A DNA stretch of 44,453 bases from Candidatus Saccharimonadota bacterium (GCA_030529095.1 JAUMXN010000004.1:1-44453), one strand, 5' to 3'; shown: positions 16,154-24,393, counted from the first letter of the stretch. Notes: generated by a model not told the origin, from the letters alone. Numbers and translations are program-made.

Positions 16154-17131
16154 TTAACCGCGTGGTGGTTCACCGTCTGGTTCGCCGAGAAGTTTCTTGG
16201 ATTTAATTTCGTAGCGGCGACCGTTGACCGGGGAAACATAGTAGTCTTCGTTCAAAAGATTCACGAACATTGTGAGGTCTTTGTCGTCCATGATGATGAT
16301 GGAGCCGTCGTCGTCGGTCATGAGGTCGAGCTGCATCTCGTCGGCATAATTGATCAAATCTTTTTGCGGCATTTCGGAAGCGATATCCATGGCCTGGAGT
16401 TTCTTTAAGACGGGCTTCTTATATTCGAGGAGGGAATTAAGGGTAACACCTTCGGCGAAGGAGAGTTTGTATTTGTCGGTAAGCTCTTTGGCCTTAGCTT
16501 CAGCGATAACCTGAGATTTGTAATCGTATTGGAAAAGATTCTCGAACTTGGATTGGTTAAAGATGACGATATTGCTGTCAACGATGGCAACCTGGTTGTC
16601 TTCTGGCATCTTGAGAGCAACTTCAGCAGAGAATGGCTCGAAGCTTTCGCCGTTGATCTCCCAGCTCGAGGCGCCTTTGAGTGCACTAGAGGCGGAAATA
16701 GCCTTGGCGATGTAGAAAGTCTTGGTGCCGGCGTCGCCACCAGGGTAGGTAAAGCGAGCGATGATACCCTTGATCTTCTTGAACTCGTATTCGTTATCAG
16801 AGAAAATGGCGATGTCTTTGTATTCGTTTTCGATGAGGTGAATTAGGGTCTCGGCGCGGCCAACCTTGCTAAGATCGGTGCGGTAGATGACGTTTTCTTC
16901 GCCATCGGCCTTTTCGTATTCGCGGCACTCCAAGCCTTTGTCGGCTTCTTCAATAATGAATTTAACAGCCGCCTGCATGAACATGGCTTTGACGCTGTTG
17001 GTTAGCTTGTCTGAGTACTTAATTTTGAACGGTGTATAATTTTTGTTGAATAAAAATAGTTCAGCACTGACATTATTCTTGATTTCGTCGATTTCATTGG
17101 CCCATAGAAAGACATCGAAATTTTTTTCCAT
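16154..17131 (-). CDS. DUF4868 / KwaB-like protein without a KwaA partner
   Basis: A 325-aa soluble protein. The central part (about 90-215: IAIFSDNEYEFKKIKGI..., KTFYIAKAIS, AIVDSNIVIFNQSKFENLFQYDYKSQ) and the C-terminal MFVNLLNEDYYVSPVNGRRYEIKSKK resemble the DUF4868 family. Its best known member is KwaB, the cytosolic effector of the Kiwa antiphage system. In Kiwa, KwaB pairs with KwaA, a four-helix membrane protein; no such gene is adjacent, so this is a solitary form. Promoter is TGcTACAAT (17157-17165, minus) with a GTGAGG ribosome site. Family call by pattern, moderately certain; function here unknown. Confidence 0.6.
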   Translation of the reverse strand: MEKNFDVFLWANEIDEIKNNVSAELFLFNKNYTPFKIKYSDKLTNSVKAMFMQAAVKFIIEEADKGLECREYEKADGEENVIYRTDLSKVGRAETLIHLIENEYKDIAIFSDNEYEFKKIKGIIARFTYPGGDAGTKTFYIAKAISASSALKGASSWEINGESFEPFSAEVALKMPEDNQVAIVDSNIVIFNQSKFENLFQYDYKSQVIAEAKAKELTDKYKLSFAEGVTLNSLLEYKKPVLKKLQAMDIASEMPQKDLINYADEMQLDLMTDDDGSIIIMDDKDLTMFVNLLNEDYYVSPVNGRRYEIKSKKLLGEPDGEPPRG

Positions 17132-17156
17132 ATTTACCTCACTTTTTATGAAATAT

Positions 17157-17165
17157 ATTGTAGCA
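17157..17165 (-). promoter_or_regulatory. Extended -10 of the DUF4868 gene
   Basis: Minus-strand TGcTACAAT, 25 nt upstream of the ATG at 17131, followed by GTGAGG as ribosome-binding site. Confidence 0.55.
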
Positions 17166-17333
17166 CACGAAGTAAATATTAATCAAACAGGGAATTATAC
17201 CTTTCTGCTCGAAGATAACCTCTTTGTTCGGTTTTTATAACATAATTTTGCGCGGTTGAAAAGTGAGGGTTGTTCGGGTTTTTAACAGAGAGTTTTCCAC
17301 ACATTGTGGGAAAATACTCGTGCAAAAAAGGTC

Positions 17334-17362
17334 TTGATTTTTTTTGGAAATAGGCTTACACT
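17334..17362 (+). promoter_or_regulatory. Promoter pointing into the division cluster (distal)
   Basis: TTGATT (17334-17339), 17-nt spacer, TACACT (17357-17362). Transcription would start near 17369 and give a ~330-nt leader or small RNA spanning the inverted repeat. Confidence 0.55.
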
Positions 17363-17419
17363 TAAGTCAGTGGAAAAATAAAATAAACACCACAAAAATC
17401 AAAAAGGTACATTAACAAG

Positions 17420-17680
17420 GTTTGAGATCGGCCAACTAGGAGTTTCGGCGCGCGTTAAATTTAGCGAGACGCGTCAAAGCAATCGTGCGTTCTTTCCTCA
17501 AAAAACACACCTCCCAATTAAAACTCTATATTAGGTCTAAAAAACCAACACAATAATCTCTCAACAATCATAATTATATGGTTAGCTTCGGCTGCCCAAA
17601 TTATGGTAGAAAATTGTGCAAAACAAAAACTATAAGCAAAAAACAAAAACGCTGAAGTTTCTAGTTGAGCGATCTCAAAC
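17420..17680. repeat. Inverted repeat pair bracketing 261 bp upstream of rsmH
   Basis: The left arm starts GTTTGAGATCG (17420-17430) and the right arm ends CGATCTCAAAC (17670-17680). Comparing 27 nt of each arm (17420-17446 against the complement of 17654-17680) gives 22 identities, including a second block CAACTAG. The right arm overlaps the -35 of the proximal rsmH promoter. Confidence 0.6.
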
Positions 17681-17694
17681 GAAGCGTGTATAAT
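17665..17694 (+). promoter_or_regulatory. Leaderless-type proximal promoter of rsmH
   Basis: TTGAGC (17665-17670), 18-nt spacer, TATAAT (17689-17694), then 7 nt to the ATG at 17702. The -35 and part of the spacer lie inside the right arm of the inverted repeat, so a protein or RNA structure there would affect this promoter. Confidence 0.65.
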
Positions 17695-17701
17695 TATACA
17701 C

Positions 17702-18574
17702 ATGGAAGAACTTCATAAACCAGTTTTACTAACAGAAGTTCTGGAGGCTCTGAATCCTCAGCCTGGTGAATCTTATTTAGATTTAACAGCCGGATACGCA
17801 GGGCATGCCAGTAAGATTTTGGATGTGACACGGAATTATAAAGATTCAGTACTCGTGGATCGAGACGAAAACGCTGCAAGGTGTTTACGCGAGAAACTCG
17901 GCCCAGCGATTACCATTATGAACACGGATTTTTATAGCGCGGTGCTGCAGTTAATCGAGTGTGGAAAAACTTTTGATTTAGTACTAGCGGATTTTGGAGT
18001 TTCTTCTCCGCAACTAGATATGGAAGAGAGAGGTTTTTCTTTCTCCAAGGATGGTCCTTTGGATATGCGTATGGATAGAAGGCAGGATTTGACGGCGGAC
18101 GAAATTGTAAATAAATGGAGCGAAAGAAGGCTCGCGGAAATTTTTGTGAAGTACGGCGAAGAAAAGCCGGGTAGAGCAAAAATGCTAGCGAGGGAAATTG
18201 TGCATCAAAGACCAATTCGGGGAACGAAAGCTTTGGCGGAGATTATTGCTAGCAAATCGCGTTATAGCAAGACTCATCCGGCGACTCAAATTTTCCAGGC
18301 AATTAGAATTGTGGTTAATGACGAGCTCGAAGAAATTGAAAAAACTTTGGAGCTTCTACCAAAGATTCTAAATCCAAAGGGAAGGGTTGCTTTAATTACA
18401 TTCCATAGTCTCGAAGATCGCCTAGTAAAGGAATATTTCAAAGAAGCCAGTGAATACGGTGAAGAATCGGAACTCAAAATTTTAAATAAGAAACCAATTG
18501 TTGCGGGGAAATCGGAGTTAGTTATCAACCCGCGCAGTCGTAGTGCAAAACTACGAGCCGCTGAGCGGATTTGA
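17702..18574 (+). CDS. rsmH: 16S rRNA (cytosine-1402-N4)-methyltransferase
   Basis: A 290-aa protein. HKPVLLTEVLEALNPQPGESYLDLTAGYAGHA is the RsmH N-terminal signature with the SAM site; FDLVLADFGVSSPQLD and GFSFSKDGPLDMRMD are family hallmarks; FHSLEDRLVKEYF and NPRSRSAKLRAAERI close the protein. It methylates C1402 in the ribosomal P site. As in most bacteria it heads the division/murein cluster, here without mraZ. It probably has a leaderless mRNA from the TATAAT 7 nt upstream. The stop is TGA. Confidence 0.96.
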   Translation: MEELHKPVLLTEVLEALNPQPGESYLDLTAGYAGHASKILDVTRNYKDSVLVDRDENAARCLREKLGPAITIMNTDFYSAVLQLIECGKTFDLVLADFGVSSPQLDMEERGFSFSKDGPLDMRMDRRQDLTADEIVNKWSERRLAEIFVKYGEEKPGRAKMLAREIVHQRPIRGTKALAEIIASKSRYSKTHPATQIFQAIRIVVNDELEEIEKTLELLPKILNPKGRVALITFHSLEDRLVKEYFKEASEYGEESELKILNKKPIVAGKSELVINPRSRSAKLRAAERI

Positions 18575-18610
18575 TAAAAATAAAAAAACCAAACAAAAAA
18601 AGGAGGCAAC

Positions 18611-18676
18611 ATGCCAAAGCAAATCGTTGTCGCGGGACGCTCTCGCACGCAAACCATCAAGGTTAGCTTCCGCTAA
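18611..18676 (+). CDS. 21-residue basic sORF with optimal ribosome-binding site
   Basis: ATG at 18611 follows AGGAGG by four bases within an A-rich tract, one of the strongest ribosome sites in the cluster. It encodes MPKQIVVAGRSRTQ followed by TIKVSFR and stops at TAA (18674-18676). Four Arg and two Lys make it strongly basic. It lies between rsmH (37 nt upstream) and a structured intergenic region that precedes ftsL. It could be a small functional protein or a leader peptide governing the downstream RNA structure. No homologue is recognised. Confidence 0.55.
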   Translation: MPKQIVVAGRSRTQTIKVSFR

Positions 18677-18690
18677 ATTATGTCTTTAAA

Positions 18691-18850
18691 CGGGTGGGGA
18701 ACATCCCCACCCGCACAAAGGCAGCAAGGGGGCGACATGGGCCGGAAAGGCTCACCAATTTAGAGTTTTCCATAGGAGTGTGGAAAAACGTATGACCTTC
18801 CCGGGCGGGCAACCAGTTTACTTATAGCACTGACTGGTACGCCACCCGGA
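18691..18850 (+). ncRNA. Candidate cis-regulatory structured RNA between the sORF and ftsL
   Basis: Several stems lie in series: CGGGTGGGGA/TCCCCACCCG (10 bp, 18691-18713); TGGGCC/GGCTCA with a GGAAA loop (18738-18754); TTTTCCA/TGGAAAA (18766-18787); and CCGGGCGG.C/GCCACCCGG (18801-18849) enclosing ACCAGT/ACTGGT (18812-18838). CGGGTGG of the first stem can also pair with CCACCCG at 18842-18848, giving an alternative fold. There is no T run, so it is not a simple terminator. It matches no RNA family that I recognise. Confidence 0.5.
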
Positions 18851-18896
18851 CTAAGACAAAAATCAACATCAACATAAACAGCGAGAAAATTACAAA

Positions 18897-19250
18897 ATGA
18901 GAAATCAAACTTACATGACGAGGAGAACTGGGGTTACGACCACGATGAACTTTTCGCGCAATCGTAATACGATTCGCCACGCTTCACGCAGGCTAGGTCC
19001 GATTTCCCAGGTTGTAATTGTTGGTTTAATTACTTTGTCGTTTGGCTTAATCTATGTAGCTGAGGGAACTAAAGCTACTGGTTATGATTATCAAATTTCA
19101 TCAGTTGAATCAGAAATTTCAGAGATGGAAGCTAAAAAGGAGGACTTGGCAGTCGAGAAAGCTCGTTTGACATCGGTTGCAAATGCCAAAAACAGCACGA
19201 TTGCTGCTATAATGGAAGATGCAACAGTTTCAGGTTATGCCGAGGATTAA
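18897..19250 (+). CDS. FtsL-like bitopic cell-division protein
   Basis: A 117-aa protein: basic N-terminal tail (1-36), one membrane helix (about 37-55, ISQVVIVGLITLSFGLIYVA), then a coiled coil (about 66-105, SSVESEISEMEAKKEDLAVEKARL). This is the FtsL/DivIC architecture, and its position directly before ftsI is where ftsL lies in other clusters. FtsL links FtsQ/FtsB to FtsWI activation. Sequence identity in this family is low, so the call rests on architecture and context. No clear ribosome site is seen at 18897; ATGs at 18915 and 18945 are alternatives. It overlaps ftsI. Confidence 0.75.
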   Translation: MRNQTYMTRRTGVTTTMNFSRNRNTIRHASRRLGPISQVVIVGLITLSFGLIYVAEGTKATGYDYQISSVESEISEMEAKKEDLAVEKARLTSVANAKNSTIAAIMEDATVSGYAED

Positions 19251-20979
19251 ATTTTTAAAGAAATTGATTTTAGCTGCACTCGCTTTGATCGTGGTGCGGC
19301 TATTTTTTATCCAAGTAATTGAACATAATTATTGGGTATCAAAAGCAGCCAGTCAGCAGACGTTGCTCGAGACGATTGTGGCTAAGCGTGGCGATATTTA
19401 TGTGATGGAAGGCGATGAGCCAGTAAAAGTCGTAATGAATCAAAAGGTTTATTCGATTATTATTGACCCGCAAGTCACAAAAAAAGACGAGCTGAAAGCC
19501 TTGCTCGAAAAGCATGCTGCTGAATATATTACGGCCAATATTGACGAAGTTTATGAAGTTGAAGGATTGAGATATTCGGTGGTGGCCAAGAACGTACCAA
19601 GGGATGTTGCGGCGAAGATTTCGGAAGAAGGTGTGGGTGGCGTTTGGTTCCAGGAGAACAATAAACGCGTATATTCTGAAGGTGAAATGGCGGCGCAAAC
19701 ACTTGGTTTCGTGAACAGTGACGGAATTGGTCAGTATGGCATTGAAGGGGCTTTAAACGAACAGTTAGCAGGCAAAAACGGACTTCTTAAAACGATTTCA
19801 GACGTAAATAATATTGCGCTTTCTATTGGTAGCGACAATGTAAAAATCCCAGCGGTTGATGGTGAAGATGTGGTTTTGACTTTGGACCGTGGTTTGCAGA
19901 AGGCTACTGAAGAGGTTTTGGCTGATGCGCTTAGTCGAAACACGGATGGGGCAACAAATGCCGCAGCGATTATTATGGATCCAAATACTGGTGAAGTTTT
20001 TTCGATGGCGAGTGTGCCAACTTATGATCCGGCTAAGTATGACCAGGTGCAAGATTGGACTGCGTATTTGAACTATGTAACGGAAGTGCCATATGAACCG
20101 GCTAGCGTCTGCAAGACTTTTGTGTTTGCAGCGGCTCTCAATGAAGGCGTAATGACGCCGTGGTCAACATATTATAATACTGGTTCCACGGTTGTTGAAA
20201 CGGCAACGATCAACAATGCTTCGAAGAGCCCAGCGGTTTATGGAACGATCGATATGTGGACGGCATTAAGCTGGTCACTTAACACTGGTAGTATTCAGGC
20301 TTTGAAGTGGTTGGGCGGTGACGCTGATAATGTGAATGAAGCTGGTCGTCAGAAGTTGTACGAATATTATCAAAAGTTCCGCTTAGGCAGGGCTACTGGT
20401 ATTGAAGTGGCTGAAGCCGATGGTATTGTTCATACACCAAATGAAGAAGGTTTGTATGCTCCGAACTTGACTTACGCCGAAATGACATTCGGCCAGGGTA
20501 CGAGTTTGACTATGTTGCAAGTAGCTTCGGCGTTTTCGGGGATTGTAAATGGTGGTTATATGATGACGCCAACGGTAGTGAAGGGAACTATGAAAGATGG
20601 CGTATTGGTGCCAAAGAAATACGAAGAAAAGGATGATACTCAGGTGATTTCTTCGGACACTAGCGCCACGATGCGTGAGATGCTACACGAAGCCAGAAGT
20701 CTGTATTTAAAGAAGGATAACCCAGGATATTATATCGGCGGTAAGAGTGGTACGGGCCAGGTTTATCTTGAAGATTTAGGTCGTTATAGTGACCCAGATG
20801 GGGAAACAACAGCGACTTATATTGGGTTCGGTGGCGTTGAAGGGGAGTTGCCAAAATACGTGATTATGGTTAAAATATGGGGGAGTGGAGCCAATGCCAG
20901 CGCAGTCGACTCCAAAAATGTATTTGACGAATTGTCTGATTTGACAATTGATTATCTAAAAATAAAACCGAGGTCATAA
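19237..20979 (+). CDS. ftsI: Peptidoglycan D,D-transpeptidase FtsI (class B PBP)
   Basis: About 580 aa. N-terminal membrane helix (FLKKLILAALALIVVRLFFI), pedestal domain, then the transpeptidase domain with SxxK (SVCK, Ser about 290), SxN (SLN, about 347) and KSGTG (about 503). It cross-links septal murein with FtsW. The start is ambiguous: ATG at 19237 or 19219, both inside ftsL; a TGcTATAAT five nt before 19219 could even serve as a leaderless internal promoter. There is no C-terminal PASTA domain. It overlaps mraY by one base (TAATG). Confidence 0.93.
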   Translation: MPRIKFLKKLILAALALIVVRLFFIQVIEHNYWVSKAASQQTLLETIVAKRGDIYVMEGDEPVKVVMNQKVYSIIIDPQVTKKDELKALLEKHAAEYITANIDEVYEVEGLRYSVVAKNVPRDVAAKISEEGVGGVWFQENNKRVYSEGEMAAQTLGFVNSDGIGQYGIEGALNEQLAGKNGLLKTISDVNNIALSIGSDNVKIPAVDGEDVVLTLDRGLQKATEEVLADALSRNTDGATNAAAIIMDPNTGEVFSMASVPTYDPAKYDQVQDWTAYLNYVTEVPYEPASVCKTFVFAAALNEGVMTPWSTYYNTGSTVVETATINNASKSPAVYGTIDMWTALSWSLNTGSIQALKWLGGDADNVNEAGRQKLYEYYQKFRLGRATGIEVAEADGIVHTPNEEGLYAPNLTYAEMTFGQGTSLTMLQVASAFSGIVNGGYMMTPTVVKGTMKDGVLVPKKYEEKDDTQVISSDTSATMREMLHEARSLYLKKDNPGYYIGGKSGTGQVYLEDLGRYSDPDGETTATYIGFGGVEGELPKYVIMVKIWGSGANASAVDSKNVFDELSDLTIDYLKIKPRS

Positions 20980-22001
20980 TGAAAATAAGTGATGAAATGT
21001 TTTACGGGTTACTTCTAGCAATTGGCGCGTTCCTTTTTTCGATGCTTCTCACGCCGTTTTATACGCACTTTGCTTACAAACATAAGTTTTGGAAAAAGCA
21101 GAAAAAGGAAACTGTAACCGGCGATGCTTTGCCGATTATGACTAAGCTCCACGCGCATAAATTTAAGCGCCCATTTCCAACCATGGCGGGTTTGGTGGGC
21201 TTGATTGCGATTCCTGTAGTGACAGGGTTCTTTAATTTGGATCGTGGTCAAACTTGGTTGGTGCTCGCAGCTTATGTAGCTGGCGGTGCAATCGGTATGC
21301 TCGATGATATTATTAATGTTTTTGGTTCCGGTAAAGGCGCAGCGGGTTTGCGCGGGCCAGTAAAGTTTGTCTTGATTACGGCCGTAGGTATTGCACTCGG
21401 TTGGTTCTTTGCTGAAAAGATCGGTTGGACTACTTTGATGGTGCCGTACGTTGGCCGCATTGATATTGGTGTGGTTGGCATGATTTCTTTGTTTGCCTTT
21501 GCAGTGGTCGCAACGGCAAACTCGGTGAATATCACAGATGGTCTGGATGGTTTGTCTGGCGGTTTGTCGATGCTAGCTTATGGTGCATTCGGTATGATTG
21601 CGATGCTGCAAGGTCAATATTTGCTCTTTGGTTTTTGTATGACCGTTGTCGGTTGGCTGCTTTCTTACATTTGGTTTAATGTGCCACCAGCTCGTTTTAT
21701 GATGGGGGATACCGGGTCGTTTGCCTTGGGCGCTGGGCTTGGTGTAGTAGCTGTGATGACCAATTCGTTCTTGTTGCTCCCGGTGATTGGTCTTTTGTTT
21801 GTGATCGAAACTGGCTCGAGCTTGATTCAAATTATTTCGAAGAAACTTTTCCATCGCAAAGTATTTATTTCGGCACCGCTTCATCATCACCTTGAGGCTA
21901 AGGGCTGGGGGGAAGCAAAGATTGTGATGCGTTTCTGGATTATTGGCGGCGTACTGGCGATTCTGGGTATTTTTCTCGCGGTAACTGGCGGAGTGATTTA
22001 A
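20979..22001 (+). CDS. mraY: Phospho-N-acetylmuramoyl-pentapeptide transferase
   Basis: A 340-aa polytopic membrane enzyme with about ten helices. Signature residues: MLDDIINVFG (DDxxN, Mg2+ binding), NSVNITDGLDGLSGG, FMMGDTGSFALG and the HHH motif in SAPLHHHLEAKGW. It transfers phospho-MurNAc-pentapeptide to undecaprenyl phosphate, making lipid I. Its ATG overlaps the ftsI stop by one base and ftsW begins on the base after its own stop, so the three are translationally linked. Confidence 0.96.
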   Translation: MKISDEMFYGLLLAIGAFLFSMLLTPFYTHFAYKHKFWKKQKKETVTGDALPIMTKLHAHKFKRPFPTMAGLVGLIAIPVVTGFFNLDRGQTWLVLAAYVAGGAIGMLDDIINVFGSGKGAAGLRGPVKFVLITAVGIALGWFFAEKIGWTTLMVPYVGRIDIGVVGMISLFAFAVVATANSVNITDGLDGLSGGLSMLAYGAFGMIAMLQGQYLLFGFCMTVVGWLLSYIWFNVPPARFMMGDTGSFALGAGLGVVAVMTNSFLLLPVIGLLFVIETGSSLIQIISKKLFHRKVFISAPLHHHLEAKGWGEAKIVMRFWIIGGVLAILGIFLAVTGGVI

Positions 22002-23234
22002 ATGCAGGTGCGGGTGCGCAAACATAAAAGTGACCTAGCAATTCTTTTTGCGGTGATAGCGTTACTTGCGATTGGCGCTGTGATTATTTATGCGATTGGT
22101 CCAATGCGCGCAAACGTGCTCAATTCGGCTTACGGGATGAATTACGAGCCGAGCTATTTCTTTATCCATCATTTGATTAGTGTGATACTTGCGCTTACGA
22201 TGTTTTTTGTAGCATTCAAAGTGATCCCACGTGAGAAGATTAGTCAGTTTTCGAAATGGTTTTTGATTGCGGGCTTGGCGGCGTCAGCTGCGCTCTGGCT
22301 TTTGTCGAAGGTTGGAAGTTCGATTGCGGTTTGTGAGCTCGGTGCTTGTCGCTGGCTTAGTGTGGGCGGTATGAGTTTTCAGCCGGCAGAACTTTTGAAA
22401 ATTAGCTTAGTAATTTATCTTGCAAATTTTATTGAGCGCAAAAAATCCGAAGGGAAAATCGGCACCAAAGACTTTTGGGTTCCGATTGCAGTAATTAGTG
22501 CTTTATCGCTGTTCTTTGTGGTGGTTTTACAAAGTGACCTTGGCACGGGCCTTGCAATCATGGCAATTATTTTGAGTATTTTGCTAGTTAGTGGTGTGCC
22601 TTTGAAGCAATTTTTGCTGGTGATTGGTGTGATCGTAGCGGGGGGAGTTGCCGTGGTTTTGGCAACGCCATATCGTCTGGAACGCGTGATGACTTTTATG
22701 AGTGGTGGTACGGACGAATCGAGCTATCACGTTGAGAACGCGATGGTGGCGATTGGAACTGGTGGCTTGTTTGGTGTGGGGGTAGGGAATTCCGTGCAGG
22801 CGACGGGCTATTTGCCAGAATCGATTAACGACTCAGTGTTTGCCGTGATGGGTGAAACGTTTGGCTTGATTGGCCTCGTCGTGGTGCTTGGTGTGTTCTG
22901 TGTAATTTTGCTTAGAACCCTTAAGGTCGCGGAGGGAACGGAAGATCTAGAGGGGCGCTTAATTGCAATTGGTATTTTTGCGTGGATTGCTACACATGTA
23001 GTGGTAAATATTATGGCAATGACTGGGTTGATTCCGGTGACTGGCGTGACGCTGCCTTTGATGTCTTACGGCGGTACAAGTATGGTGTTTATTTCGTTCG
23101 GCCTAGGTCTCGTTATGCAACTTTCGTGTTATACTAGTAGAGAGGTAAAGAAGAAAGATGAAAGTATTAGTAGTGGGCGGGGGCTCGGGAGGACACATCA
23201 CTCCAGCCGTAGCCGTGGTACGGGAAATTCTTAA
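22002..23234 (+). CDS. ftsW: SEDS peptidoglycan glycosyltransferase FtsW
   Basis: A 410-aa SEDS-family protein with about ten membrane helices. SVGGMSFQPAELLKISLVIYLA, LQSDLGTG, the extracellular EN-containing loop (YHVENAMVAIGTGGLFGVGVG) and TGVTLPLMSYGGTSM are family signatures. It polymerises lipid II at the septum with FtsI. Position beside ftsI, mraY and murG favours FtsW over RodA. The hydrophilic C-terminal tail (about 26 residues, rich in Ser/Arg/Gly) is encoded by the same DNA as the start of murG, an unusually long 77-nt overlap. Confidence 0.92.
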   Translation: MQVRVRKHKSDLAILFAVIALLAIGAVIIYAIGPMRANVLNSAYGMNYEPSYFFIHHLISVILALTMFFVAFKVIPREKISQFSKWFLIAGLAASAALWLLSKVGSSIAVCELGACRWLSVGGMSFQPAELLKISLVIYLANFIERKKSEGKIGTKDFWVPIAVISALSLFFVVVLQSDLGTGLAIMAIILSILLVSGVPLKQFLLVIGVIVAGGVAVVLATPYRLERVMTFMSGGTDESSYHVENAMVAIGTGGLFGVGVGNSVQATGYLPESINDSVFAVMGETFGLIGLVVVLGVFCVILLRTLKVAEGTEDLEGRLIAIGIFAWIATHVVVNIMAMTGLIPVTGVTLPLMSYGGTSMVFISFGLGLVMQLSCYTSREVKKKDESISSGRGLGRTHHSSRSRGTGNS

Positions 23235-24390
23235 AGTCCGACCAAGGGCCAGAATCGAATTTTGGACCGATTTTAAATATCATAAAAATGTAACCAAGCT
23301 GACGACCGAAATTGGTGTGGCTTGGGGCGAAGAATTAAAACGACCGATTAAGGAGTCGTATATTCGTGTGCGCAGAGTTCCGGCAGGGAAGTTACATCGT
23401 TACGCTGGCTGGAAATTTTTGGATTATTTTAAACGCTTTGACATTACTTTGAAGGATTTGATTATCGGAAATTTTTTGGGTTTCTTCGGATTCCTTGGCG
23501 GTTTGATTACTTGTTTCTTCCGCATGGTCAAAAAGAGTAGCCGCCCGGATGTAATTTTCTTAAAGGGTGGTTATGTGTGTTTGCCGGTGGGCTTAATTGC
23601 GAAACGCTTTAAGATTCCATTCGTGATTCATGAGTCTGACGCAGTACCGGGTTTAGCTAACCGTGTCTTGATGAACAAGGCAACCAAGGTAGCTTTTGGC
23701 GTGCCGCTTGACGATGAAGTGATGGAAAAACATCCAAATTATGTTTGGACCGGTATTCCGGTTGGGGCAGAGTTTAAGGAGGTTTCTGGGGCCAAACAAT
23801 TGTCACTTAAAAAAGCCTTTGGCTTTTCTACCGAGAAGCCGCTGGTTGTGATTACGGGCGGTAGCCAAGGCTCGGAAAATTTAAATGAGGCAACCCGCGC
23901 AATCTTGCCGGAACTTCTTAAGTTCACGTCGGTTGGTTTGGTGGCTGGGCGTAAACATTATGAGGATATGACCGATCTTAAGCGTTATGAAAACTGGGAA
24001 AAGGCTGAGCTTGAGTCGAATTTTCGCATGTGGGAATTTAACACGACGATGGATGAGTTGATGGGTGCAGCGGACGTGGTGATTTCGCGTGCTGGCGCCA
24101 CAACGATTGCTGAGATGGCAGCGTTGAAAAAAGCGACAGTCCTAGTGCCATTTGGTCGTTTGCCGGGCGGACATCAAACCAAGAATGCCGAGAGATTGAA
24201 GGCGCTTGGCGCAGTGAGCGTGGTTGATGATACTGATATGGTTAATGACCCTAAGTTGCTTTTAGAAGAAGTACGCACGCTAATTCGCAATCCAAGAAAG
24301 CGTGCCGACATGGCTGAGAAATTGCACAAAGAAGCGCGCAGTGATGCAGCAAAGCGTTTGGCGGAGATAATTTTAGAAATAGCAAGGTAA
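23158..24390 (+). CDS. murG: UDP-GlcNAc:undecaprenyl-PP-MurNAc-pentapeptide transferase
   Basis: A 410-aa GT28 glycosyltransferase. G-loop 1 GGGSGGHITPAVAV at the N-terminus, a hydrophobic patch for membrane contact (about 100-120), HESDAVPGLANR, G-loop 3 TGGSQGSENLNE and SRAGATTIAEMAALKKATVLVPFGRLPGGHQTKNAE (UDP-GlcNAc binding). It adds GlcNAc to lipid I to give lipid II. About 50 residues longer than E. coli MurG, mostly an insertion around residues 35-120 (KYHKNVTKLTTEIG..., FLGFFGFLGGLITCF). It starts within the last 77 nt of ftsW. AGAGG precedes the ATG. Confidence 0.95.
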   Translation: MKVLVVGGGSGGHITPAVAVVREILKVRPRARIEFWTDFKYHKNVTKLTTEIGVAWGEELKRPIKESYIRVRRVPAGKLHRYAGWKFLDYFKRFDITLKDLIIGNFLGFFGFLGGLITCFFRMVKKSSRPDVIFLKGGYVCLPVGLIAKRFKIPFVIHESDAVPGLANRVLMNKATKVAFGVPLDDEVMEKHPNYVWTGIPVGAEFKEVSGAKQLSLKKAFGFSTEKPLVVITGGSQGSENLNEATRAILPELLKFTSVGLVAGRKHYEDMTDLKRYENWEKAELESNFRMWEFNTTMDELMGAADVVISRAGATTIAEMAALKKATVLVPFGRLPGGHQTKNAERLKALGAVSVVDDTDMVNDPKLLLEEVRTLIRNPRKRADMAEKLHKEARSDAAKRLAEIILEIAR

Positions 24391-24393
24391 AGG

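Larger units (their letters stand above)
17166..17701. other. Long regulatory region upstream of the division cluster
   Basis: Gene-free apart from a doubtful 21-codon minus-strand ORF (17436-17501). Contents: the 14-mer TTTGTTCGGTTTTT (17223-17236) and a diverged copy near 17270; a hairpin of two opposed DnaA-box-like sites, TTTTCCACA...TGTGGGAAAA (17293-17314); a promoter TTGATT-17-TACACT (17334-17362); and a 27-nt imperfect inverted repeat (17420-17446 and 17654-17680). No mraZ, the usual first gene of such clusters, is present. Confidence 0.6.

Noticed and set aside
17436-17501. Minus-strand 21-codon basic ORF with GGGAGG before a TTG
   Set aside because: TTG start, no convincing promoter, and one end lies in the inverted repeat; kept only as a note inside the repeat finding.
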